DNA of 61,658 bases. It comes from Candidatus Hydrogenedentota bacterium. Lineage in GTDB: Bacteria; Hydrogenedentota; Hydrogenedentia; Hydrogenedentales; CAITNO01. The stretch is from contig JAAYBJ010000019.1 of assembly GCA_012730105.1 (NCBI GenBank), positions 1 through 61,658 on the forward strand, read 5' to 3'. How positions within the stretch are numbered: position 1 is the first letter of the stretch; each line of letters starts with the position of its first letter. The notes under the pieces were generated by a model that ran no database searches, had not been told where the DNA came from, and saw nothing but the letters and a program-made list of their open reading frames with translations. The translations under genes were made by a program, and so were the position numbers. This document shows, piece by piece, positions 54,645 to 61,658 of the stretch.

Positions 54645-54987
54645 GGTAACTCTCCCTTTCTGCATCGTTGAGGTTTTTGCTTCCCGGCGGGTGTTGTAAC
54701 CCGCCATCTGTGTTTACTTCAATCCAAGGGTAACCAGCGCAAAGCCGCAGTGTTTCCAAGCCGGGTTAGATGCGGTTTGCGCCGCGCCTTGTCTATACTG
54801 AAGGGTAGGTAGGTTCGCGATCACCAGCGCAGCGTCTTCTGGTGATTCGGAGGCTACCTACCGTTCGTTATAGAACGCATTGTATATAATTCTTATTCCC
54901 AAATGCAACTTGGCTTTGCGCGCACAAATCTGCATGTGTTTTCAATGGATCTGGAGGGTATGCGGATTACCCTGCAAGCGGCGCTAT
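54645..54987. other. Spacer between the GNAT gene and acsA, 343 bp
   Basis: No gene is visible. It contains the interrupted stem-loop at 54804-54862 and probably the acsA promoter; the core elements could not be placed with confidence. Confidence 0.5.
54804..54862. other. Interrupted stem-loop in the acsA leader/upstream region
   Basis: An outer 9-bp stem (54804-54812 with 54854-54862), a symmetric 7x7-nt internal loop, an inner 8-bp stem (54820-54827 with 54839-54846) and an 11-nt loop form one 59-nt structure. It lies 160-218 bp upstream of the acsA start and 126 bp past the stop of the GNAT gene. It could be an RNA leader element or a terminator-like processing site. Confidence 0.55.
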
Positions 54988-55464
54988 TCAGGATATCTGC
55001 GGTTTTGGGGTGATATCTCGAATCAGGGCGGTTTCGTCACAGTCGGGGAAGAGGGGGCATTGGAGGCAATCCTTAAATGCCTTGTAGGGCAGTTCGGAGC
55101 GCTCCACCTGGGTGAAACCCAGACGCAGAAAGAATTGTGGAATACGAGTAAAAGCGTATACCCGTTCAATGTCCAGGTGCATGGCCTCATCCATGGCGGC
55201 CTCGACCAATTGGCGGCCGATGCCTGAACCGCGCAAATCCTTGCGTACCACGAGGGAGCGCACCTCGGCCAGGTCGATCAGGTCGATGTGCAGGGCGGTA
55301 AGGCCGCCCACGCCCTGTGCGTCCACGTACACGTGAAAGTCGCGGGCGTTCTCGAACATTTCCGCCAGGCGTCGCGACAGAACCTTGCCTTCATCCGACG
55401 CTTCATCGAGCAGTTTCTTCATGGCGACGATTTCGGTCAGCTTGGGTTTTCGAATGATGCCCAT
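54988..55464 (-). CDS. Short N-acetylglutamate-synthase-like GNAT acetyltransferase
   Basis: The 158-residue GNAT protein matches the short ArgA-like group: HVYVDAQGVGGLTALHID, then VRSLVVRKDLRGSGIGRQLVEAAMDEA with the acetyl-CoA R/Q-x-x-G-x-G/A loop (RGSGIG), FFLRLGFTQVERSELPYKAF, and the terminal CLQCPLFPDCDETAL motif typical of stand-alone bacterial N-acetylglutamate synthases. The four terminal cysteines may bind metal. Short NAGS enzymes acetylate glutamate to start arginine synthesis and lack the kinase-like domain of classical ArgA. No other arginine gene is nearby, so another amino acid substrate cannot be excluded. Confidence 0.8.
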   Translation of the reverse strand: MGIIRKPKLTEIVAMKKLLDEASDEGKVLSRRLAEMFENARDFHVYVDAQGVGGLTALHIDLIDLAEVRSLVVRKDLRGSGIGRQLVEAAMDEAMHLDIERVYAFTRIPQFFLRLGFTQVERSELPYKAFKDCLQCPLFPDCDETALIRDITPKPQIS

Positions 55465-55610
55465 AGGTCGGTTATTACCTGTCCGTGATACGCCGGTCGT
55501 CCCCTTTTACGGGCGCCGCCGGGCGTGACGGTATAGTGCGGCGGCGCATTTTGGTGTCGGTTCCGTTATGCGGCGGGCTTGAGGTGCGCTTGCGCCGTCA
55601 TTGTGGTGTC

Positions 55611-55647
55611 AAAAACGCCGCCCTTCGTATCGGTCCAAAGGGCGGCG
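55611..55647 (-). terminator. Intrinsic terminator of the C1 peptidase gene
   Basis: A 10-bp stem (55616-55625 with 55638-55647, 12-nt loop) is followed on the minus strand by five T (complement of 55611-55615). It lies 29 bp past the peptidase stop. Confidence 0.87.
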
Positions 55648-55675
55648 ATGGAGAACTACAGTCTTATCCGCGTCC

Positions 55676-57451
55676 TTATCGGTCCTGGGTGACGGGTCGG
55701 ACCCGGCGGCGCAATGTCACAGCGCCCGCGGCGAGCAGCGCGAGGGCCGCCACCTGTAAGGCGCCTGAAACGGGCAAGGCCCCTTCCGTTAACACTTCGA
55801 GCACGAAAGGCGGACTCGTGTATATTCCCTTGCTTTCGTCCGTCGCCTCAAGCACATAGCTGCCTGCATGACTTTCTTCAAGTTCTGGGATGATGTATTC
55901 CGGCGCTATCGCACCAGGAAGGGCTGTTCCATCTTTAAACCATACATAGGTGACTGTGCCGGTCATGTTGGTGACGGTGCTGGAAAGTACCACCCGGGTG
56001 CCAATTTCTGCATGGGGGCTGCCGACGATGCGTACCGTGGGTACCGGCGGCGCGATATAACCCGCGAAGGCCTTAATGCAGACATTCCCGCCCGCATAAT
56101 AGCCTTGGATGTCCTCAAAATAGTTCCCATTACCACTTATGAAACTTTGTCCTGTCGCCGCAGTAGGTGCGGCATACCCGGCTATGGGCGCTTCTAAGGG
56201 GATGGGATGCTGCCACCCGGGTGTTGTATATTTCACGCGGACAGTAAACGTATTGCCCTCGGTAACCGGCACACCGCCTGGAAGAGGAATCATATGATAG
56301 CCTGCGTTTTGAAGGGTGCCGGAAACCGTGGCCACGGGATTTGCGAAACCGGATCCCACGAGACCACTGTTATAAATAATGATTTCATAGATTGTGTTAT
56401 CGACCCGCGCATAGGTACCCACTGCCACCAGCGTTTCGTCAGCTCTGGCCTGAAACACATTGGCGGCATAGGCCGTGTTGCTGCCACCGCCTGTAGACAC
56501 GGTCAGACCCAGGGGGTCATACTGGTACACATACTCGGTGGAATAGGGGTCGGTCAGAGAATAGAAGCCTGTGGCTTTTTTGCAGGCCTTGGTGTCGTAA
56601 TAGGAAATATAAAAGTAGCCGCTTTCACCAAATGATTCGCCCCAGCTGTTCTTACAGATCCACGCGCCCGGAAACGGCGCGCCGGGCACCACCTTGGTAT
56701 TGTCCCAGCCTACGATGGTGATTGCGTGATTTTCAAGACTTGAGCCGCTGTAATAGTAGGTCGAGGTAGCAGGGTTGAAGGCGGATTCTACCCATGTTAT
56801 CGCGCTGGATACAGGACCATACGTCATAATGGCGCCCTTGATCGGGTCATGGGCATCGCCTTCCCCATTTTCCAAATCTACGAAAACGGGCGCGGACCAC
56901 AGGCGCTTCTGCGGCGGCACATTGGGCGGCGAAGTATGTACATCCGGATTGTAGGGATCGTCCGCTTCCGAGACCGGACCGGTCCATCGCGCGAGGTAGG
57001 CTGTGGCAATGTCGTTGTTGCCTCCGGCGCAGGGACCAAATACAAACCCGTGAGTGTTCTTCATGTGGTTTTCTGAAAAGTCCCAGGTCTGTTCCTCATG
57101 AATCAAAGACCAGGCCTCCAACACGCCGCAGGCCGCGAATGCCCAGCACGCGCCGCAGTCATCTTGAAACTTGACCGGGGTTAGGCTGTCTGTATCCCGC
57201 CAGTCAAACCGCGAGGCGTAGATGGAGGCGCCTTTTCCGCCGGAAGTTCTTAAATGGGACCAGTCCACCGGGCTGGGGATATATCCGTAGTTGGTGTCCG
57301 CAGCGCCCTTCGTTTCCAGCCAGGCTTGAAACTCCGGGTTTAGTGGCCCCACCTGAAACGTGTCTGCAAACGTGGCCATACTCAACGTCATGAGTAGCGC
57401 TGTCATTGCCGACGCGATCCAGACAACTGTACACGTCTGTTTTCTGGACAT
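55676..57451 (-). CDS. Secreted papain-family (C1) cysteine peptidase with lectin-like and Ig-like domains and C-terminal sorting signal
   Basis: The 591-residue protein starts with a signal peptide (VWIASAMTALLMTLSMATFA). The C1A core has the catalytic set: Gln96 and Cys102 in QDDCGACWAFAACG, His in LENHAITIVGWD, Asn in ICKNSWGESFGESGYFYISYYD. A lectin-like domain after the peptidase (about residues 295-450, FQARADETLVAVG...) and an Ig-like domain (VGSPHAEIGTRVVLSSTV...) follow. The tail LPVSGALQ + hydrophobic segment (VAALALLAAGAVTL) + RRRVR is a PEP-CTERM-like, three-part sorting signal, implying cell-surface anchoring or processing. No propeptide inhibitor domain is obvious. Confidence 0.86.
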   Translation of the reverse strand: MSRKQTCTVVWIASAMTALLMTLSMATFADTFQVGPLNPEFQAWLETKGAADTNYGYIPSPVDWSHLRTSGGKGASIYASRFDWRDTDSLTPVKFQDDCGACWAFAACGVLEAWSLIHEEQTWDFSENHMKNTHGFVFGPCAGGNNDIATAYLARWTGPVSEADDPYNPDVHTSPPNVPPQKRLWSAPVFVDLENGEGDAHDPIKGAIMTYGPVSSAITWVESAFNPATSTYYYSGSSLENHAITIVGWDNTKVVPGAPFPGAWICKNSWGESFGESGYFYISYYDTKACKKATGFYSLTDPYSTEYVYQYDPLGLTVSTGGGSNTAYAANVFQARADETLVAVGTYARVDNTIYEIIIYNSGLVGSGFANPVATVSGTLQNAGYHMIPLPGGVPVTEGNTFTVRVKYTTPGWQHPIPLEAPIAGYAAPTAATGQSFISGNGNYFEDIQGYYAGGNVCIKAFAGYIAPPVPTVRIVGSPHAEIGTRVVLSSTVTNMTGTVTYVWFKDGTALPGAIAPEYIIPELEESHAGSYVLEATDESKGIYTSPPFVLEVLTEGALPVSGALQVAALALLAAGAVTLRRRVRPVTQDR

Positions 57452-57709
57452 AGGGTGTGCTCCTTATTTTTTCCTTCTGAAAGCGCGATAAACTTATTTT
57501 ATCACATTTTCATCCGTTTTGAGTATACGGAATGGTTCCTTAATTTTTTCGGCCGCAACCGGGTTGGTAGAAGGCCCAAGTCAAGCAAAAAAATAATTAG
57601 GAAGCGGACCGCTGAATGTCCTATGATGTGATACGCTAAGGTATATGCCGCCGCCGATTGGCCGGGGCGAAACGTGCCATAAAAGGAATGAAGATATAAA
57701 AGGGCTGTC

Positions 57710-60700
57710 ATGGGCGCTTATTTTTTCCTGAAAACCGGAGGGGACTCCTTCCGCCCGGTTTATGTTTACTCCACATTTCTTATGGTGGTCTTGCTGCTGC
57801 CGGTGTTTGCCCTTCCCTGTGCAGGCACAGTTCCGGTGGAGGCGCCGCTGCTTGCGCACTGGTCTTTTGATGAGGAGAACGCCGGGACCGTTATTGCTGA
57901 CGCTACCGGAAATGCGGGAAACACGGCTGTTTCCGGGGAGGCGGTCCCGCGCAAGCGGGGCGTACACGGCGCCGCCCTGGACCTTCAGGGCAGGCACGCG
58001 TTGCGGATAGCGTCCTTCGGTTCCCCGGAGACGGATGCGATTACACTTTCCGCCTGGTGCCGACCGACGGACTTGGGCGGGTATCGCGAAATTCTGCGCC
58101 AGGAGTCGGACCATCGGCTTCTTTTTTCCTTTCAGAACGGCGGAACCGTCCTTGCCCTGGGCCTGGACATCGGGGGCTATATCGAATGTGACGCCGCGAT
58201 TGAACCGTCCCGCGTGCTTGACGGCGGCTGGCACCATTGCGCGGGCGTTGCCGACGGCGCCTTTATGCGCGTCTATCTTGACGGTGTGGAAGTGGGCGTC
58301 CTGGAACGGGCGGGCTCGATCGCGTTGACTCCGGACGCGCCCGCCTATATTGGGTCCTCCCAGGGCGAGAACGAGCATTTTCAGGGACGTCTCGATGACC
58401 TGCGCGTGTACGCGGCCGCCTTGGACGCGGGGCAAATTGCCGCGCTTTATCAGGCCGGGCGCGCAGAATTGGAAGTCCGCGAACGGGAACTGGAGGCACG
58501 TGCCGCCGGCGCCGTTCCCACCGCGCCGACCTTTGCCGAAACTTTGTCCGCCATGCGGCGGCAGGCCCTGCAGGAATCAGGCACCAACGATGAGGAGTAC
58601 CTGGAATTCCTTGCCGCGCGGCTCCAACGTCAATTTCATGACGATGCGGTCAATTTCGCGGAGTGGTGTGGCGCATCACCCCTGGCTTATATCCAGGAGC
58701 AGGGAGACGCCTTTCATCATGAACGCATCGGGCACCTCATGGATCTGCTGGTTGAATACAGGCCGCTTACGGAGTCGCAATGGGCGAAGCAGTCTCCGGC
58801 GGACCGTATGAAATGGGAAGAAGCGGACACGCTCCGCCAAAGATACGAGGAACTGCGCGGGGCGGGAGAGACCGCACGCTTCTCGCCGGAATGGATAACC
58901 TTGGCTCTTGAAGCCGGCGCCAGGATCGACTTCCGACCGGTGAAGCAGGAGCCCGTGGCGCCTTATATCACGCCGCAAACACCGGAGACTCGGCAACGCA
59001 CCCCCGAAGAAGCACGGACGGCACTGGAGGCCGACTGGCGCCACCAAGCCGGCGGTGATTTCAGCCCGGACGCCATACGCAATGAGATCCGCTGGGCCCG
59101 CGCCCTGGCGGAGCGCGTTTCATCTGTTTTTCCAGACCGGGTGGATTTCAGCGACAGCCTTGGGCGGTTGGATGCACTCGCGTCACAGGCGATGCACCTT
59201 TCCGGGCCTGACGAATCGTTGTATTTCAACGTGCGCGAAGTGAAACGCGCCATCATGTTTTCAAATCCCGTCGTGGATTTCGAGCGGGTGCTTTTCGTGG
59301 ATATGCCGATGCCCCAAGGCTCCGAATGGCCTCATGAAACCCGTCATCGCCTGGGCTACATGGCGGTGCCGGGCGGCAAGCTGGTCATCCTGGAAGGGCT
59401 GGAACCCGGCGGGCAGGTGCGGCAGCTGATGCCGCAGGCGCCGCTGCACGGGTCCTTCTGGCGGCCCGATGTTTCCTGGGACGCGCAGAAGGTGTTGTTC
59501 TGCTTTAAACCCCACAACGAAAAGTCGTTTCACCTTTATGAGATCAATGTGGACGGCACCGGGCTGGTGCAGCTGACCGACGGCCCCTATGATGACTTTG
59601 ACCCCATTTATCTGCCTGATGAGGGTTATATTATCTTCTCGACTTCCCGGGGTAACGTGTATGTGCGTTGCATGCCGCCCACCAATTCCTTTACCTTGGC
59701 GCGGTGTGACCGGGACGGGCGCAATATCTACCTGATCTCCGCCAATAACGAGCCGGACTACCTGCCCTCGGTCATGAACGACGGCCGCGTCCTCTACACG
59801 CGCTGGGAATACACGGACAAGCCGCTCTGGCGTGCGCAGAGCCTGTGGACCGTCAACCCTGACGGTACCCAATCCAACACCTTCTGGGGCAACCAGAGCG
59901 TATGGCCGGACCTGCTCAAGGACGCCCGTGCCATCCCCGGAAGCCGGCGCGTCATGTTCACCGGCAGCGCTCACCACAACTGGTTTCACGGGTCCGTGGG
60001 CATCATCGACCCGAACAAGGGATTTAATTTTCCCGACGGGCTGACAAAGGTCACCGCCGATGTGGAATGGCCGGAATGCGGCAACGGGCCGGTGGACCCG
60101 GTGGAATCCTTAGCGTATCATCCTTACGGCAAGTACGAGGGCTTCTATTCCCCCTATCCGCTGAGCGAACAGGAGTTTGTTGTCTCGGCCGACCGTGCGG
60201 GCAAGTTCGTTCTGTATCTCATGGACGTGGACGGCAACCGGGAATTGATTTACGAGGGTGACAACCACATCCTTCATGCCATGCCCCTGCGGCCGCGTTC
60301 CGTGCCGCCGATGATCGCCGAACGTGCCCAGTTCCCCACAGTGGAGGAACGCGATGCGCCGCCTCCCGGTGTGATTTACAGCACTAACGTATACCAGAAC
60401 GTGCCGGAAGTATTGCGCGGTAAGGCCCGGTATTTGCGCATTCTCAACATAGACCACAAAACCTACACCTACTGGCATAAACGACCGTACCTTTCCACGG
60501 GTCCGGTCGTTTCAGCCGTCCAGTCCGAAGGTGTCAAGCGCATTATCGGCACGGTGCCCATTGAAGCGGACGGCTCCGTTAGTTTCGAGGCGCCGTCAGG
60601 CATCCCGCTCCATTTCCAACTGCTGGATGAGGAACAGCGCGCCCTGCAGACCATGCGGAGTTTCGTCAATGTCATGCCGGGTGAAAGCCGGGGATGCCTG

Positions 60701-61324
60701 GGCTGCCATGAACTGCACAGCCGCGCGCCGGAAACGGACTTCAAGGGAGCCGCCCTCGCGCGGAAGTCCCGTGAGATCACGCCACCGCCCTGGGCGCCCG
60801 ACACCGTCAGCTGGGCCCGGTATGTACGGCCCATCCTGGACCAGTACTGCGCCTCCTGTCACGAAGGCGACGGGGATGCCCGGGAGGTCTTTGATACGAC
60901 CGAGCGCCCCGGCGCGCACACCTTCACCGAGCCGTACCTGACCATGATCGGCTATCCTTCGTGGGGCGCGCCCTATAAGGCGCCCGAAAATCCGCCGCCC
61001 GGCTTCGGCATTGCCGGTCAAATCATGGTGGAAGGTTATGACACGCGTGATCCCGCCGCCTACACGACACCAGAACCCATGACCGCTTTGTCCTACAAGA
61101 GCCGCCTGGTGGAACTGGCTGCAAGCGGCGAACATTATGGCGTTAAAGTGGACGAAACAAGTCGGCTGCGTCTCATTGCCTGGGTAGACGCCATGACACC
61201 TTATCTGGGCGAAGAAGAAATACGGCAGATGCCCGATCCCGAATTTCAGGGGGTGGACTGGCTCGCGATACGCCCCCGCCTCGCGACCGCCCCGGAGATC
61301 GTGCGCCCCGGCCCCATAGAGTAG
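57710..61324 (+). CDS. Hydrazine-synthase-alpha-like secreted protein with LamG, PD40 propeller and two CxxCH motifs
   Basis: The 1204-residue protein has an N-terminal hydrophobic segment (STFLMVVLLLPVFALPCAG) that looks like a signal; the ATG at 57710 has AAGGG upstream, though an ATG at 57782 would also keep the signal core. Residues about 45-250 form a LamG/concanavalin-like domain (LLAHWSFDEENAGTVIADAT, RLDDLRVYAAALDAGQIAAL). A PD40-type beta-propeller follows (EINVDGTGLVQLTDGPYDDFD, IIFSTSRGN). The C-terminal third matches HzsA-related proteins (VPIEADGSVSFEAPSGIPLHF, then MPGESRGCLGCHE). The CxxCH motifs are Cys996-His1000 and Cys1047-His1051, so two c-type hemes are expected. The family occurs widely outside anammox bacteria, and hydrazine chemistry is not implied. 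Confidence 0.85.
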   Translation: MGAYFFLKTGGDSFRPVYVYSTFLMVVLLLPVFALPCAGTVPVEAPLLAHWSFDEENAGTVIADATGNAGNTAVSGEAVPRKRGVHGAALDLQGRHALRIASFGSPETDAITLSAWCRPTDLGGYREILRQESDHRLLFSFQNGGTVLALGLDIGGYIECDAAIEPSRVLDGGWHHCAGVADGAFMRVYLDGVEVGVLERAGSIALTPDAPAYIGSSQGENEHFQGRLDDLRVYAAALDAGQIAALYQAGRAELEVRERELEARAAGAVPTAPTFAETLSAMRRQALQESGTNDEEYLEFLAARLQRQFHDDAVNFAEWCGASPLAYIQEQGDAFHHERIGHLMDLLVEYRPLTESQWAKQSPADRMKWEEADTLRQRYEELRGAGETARFSPEWITLALEAGARIDFRPVKQEPVAPYITPQTPETRQRTPEEARTALEADWRHQAGGDFSPDAIRNEIRWARALAERVSSVFPDRVDFSDSLGRLDALASQAMHLSGPDESLYFNVREVKRAIMFSNPVVDFERVLFVDMPMPQGSEWPHETRHRLGYMAVPGGKLVILEGLEPGGQVRQLMPQAPLHGSFWRPDVSWDAQKVLFCFKPHNEKSFHLYEINVDGTGLVQLTDGPYDDFDPIYLPDEGYIIFSTSRGNVYVRCMPPTNSFTLARCDRDGRNIYLISANNEPDYLPSVMNDGRVLYTRWEYTDKPLWRAQSLWTVNPDGTQSNTFWGNQSVWPDLLKDARAIPGSRRVMFTGSAHHNWFHGSVGIIDPNKGFNFPDGLTKVTADVEWPECGNGPVDPVESLAYHPYGKYEGFYSPYPLSEQEFVVSADRAGKFVLYLMDVDGNRELIYEGDNHILHAMPLRPRSVPPMIAERAQFPTVEERDAPPPGVIYSTNVYQNVPEVLRGKARYLRILNIDHKTYTYWHKRPYLSTGPVVSAVQSEGVKRIIGTVPIEADGSVSFEAPSGIPLHFQLLDEEQRALQTMRSFVNVMPGESRGCLGCHELHSRAPETDFKGAALARKSREITPPPWAPDTVSWARYVRPILDQYCASCHEGDGDAREVFDTTERPGAHTFTEPYLTMIGYPSWGAPYKAPENPPPGFGIAGQIMVEGYDTRDPAAYTTPEPMTALSYKSRLVELAASGEHYGVKVDETSRLRLIAWVDAMTPYLGEEEIRQMPDPEFQGVDWLAIRPRLATAPEIVRPGPIE

Positions 61325-61330
61325 AAATCT

Positions 61331-61439
61331 GTAATTCGGGGACAGACCACTTATTTCGTATACATGCCCGCAAAGTCAATGAATCAAATGTCGGTTTCGT
61401 ATAAATTACCGGGAAATGAGTGGTCTGTCCCCGAATTAC
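61331..61439. repeat. Inverted repeat of the GGGGACAGACCAC type
   Basis: The 26-nt sequences 61331-61356 and 61414-61439 are reverse complements with one mismatch and contain GGGGACAGACCAC at the ends of a 57-bp middle segment. This word is common at REP/TnpA(Y1)-associated elements in other genomes. It starts 7 bp after the HzsA-like stop and may also act as its terminator-like hairpin. Confidence 0.8.
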
Positions 61440-61444
61440 GGATT

Positions 61445-61657
61445 TTAGGGATAGGGGTTGCCGCCTGCGTCGGGGAGCATGACCACGTTTTTCGGGTTGC
61501 GCGATTCATTGGCGCTGGTCACGCGCACGGCCGCCGCGTCCTTGTACACGCAGCTCCATTCGCAGATGCCGCAGCCCGTGCACAGCGAGGGATCCACGCA
61601 GGGTTGTTTCAGCGTGACCTTTTCGCCCGTGCGGGTGGTGACCTCCTCTTCAACGAA
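61445..61657 (-). CDS. 4Fe-4S ferredoxin-type protein, C-terminal part (partial)
   Basis: The gene enters from the right edge and ends at 61445, giving 70 visible residues. The text CVDPSLCTGCGICEWSC holds a four-cysteine [4Fe-4S] pattern (with the extra leading Cys), followed by VYKDAAAVRVTSANESRNPKNVVML and a short tail. This combination, especially the V-T-S-x-x-E-S-R-N segment after the cluster, matches the C-terminus of multi-cluster membrane-associated 4Fe-4S proteins in PVC and Hydrogenedentota genomes. A larger electron-transfer protein is likely, its N-terminus lying beyond the window. Confidence 0.7.
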   Translation of the reverse strand, partial: FVEEEVTTRTGEKVTLKQPCVDPSLCTGCGICEWSCVYKDAAAVRVTSANESRNPKNVVMLPDAGGNPYP

Positions 61658-61658
61658 A

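Overview
The window is a GC-rich bacterial chromosome segment with one integrated mobile element. Several families point to an anaerobic or facultative bacterium of the PVC/Hydrogenedentota type: a DUF6807 (PmoA-like) protein, a large hydrazine-synthase-alpha-like protein with two CxxCH motifs, a DUF1580 protein, a planctomycete-type NagB-like isomerase, a trimeric [FeFe] hydrogenase, and many degenerate periodic intergenic repeats. This taxonomic placement is inference from gene content; no rRNA or marker set is present.

Layout. 1-8.4 kb: end of a sugar-isomerase-like gene, DUF2147 and ExoD proteins, a catalytic-domain-less serine recombinase fragment, and two acyl-CoA ligases flanking an unknown secreted protein. 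8.4-15.3 kb: a secreted nitrilase/hydratase fusion, an McrBC-type restriction pair, a 1.3-kb repeat-rich spacer and a zinc-ribbon/pilin-like protein. 15.5-17.4 kb: glnB-amt ammonium module, where glnB starts with TTG. 18.2-27.5 kb: NuoE-like, NuoF-like and catalytic subunits of a probable electron-bifurcating hydrogenase, followed by a hydrogenase-like sensor fused to a histidine kinase, a receiver protein, a receiver-histidine kinase, a second receiver protein and a TauE/SafE permease, ending at a strong terminator. The arrangement suggests that an H2 or redox sensor feeds a branched phosphorelay linked to the hydrogenase.

27.6-38.8 kb: DUF6807 protein, a large hybrid sensor kinase with a degenerate receiver, a NagB-like isomerase, TatD, TcdA, a glycerophosphodiesterase, a glycosyltransferase and orphan OppD/OppF ATPases. 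39.1-46.1 kb: a 6.9-kb integrative element inserted in the anticodon loop of tRNA-Ala(GGC). It is bounded by a 45-bp direct repeat and carries a tyrosine integrase, a DUF1580 HTH protein, a CHC2 zinc-finger protein, a Toprim/DUF3987 replication protein and four small unknown genes; no capsid or cargo gene is recognisable, so it looks satellite-like.

46.2-61.7 kb: zwf and pgl of the oxidative pentose phosphate pathway, a frameshifted gene for a small membrane protein, an MA-like metallopeptidase, a PduO-type cobalamin adenosyltransferase, an OFA-family transporter, acetyl-CoA synthetase, a short N-acetylglutamate-synthase-like GNAT protein, a secreted papain-family peptidase, the 1204-residue HzsA-like protein, and the 3' end of a ferredoxin-like gene cut by the window edge.
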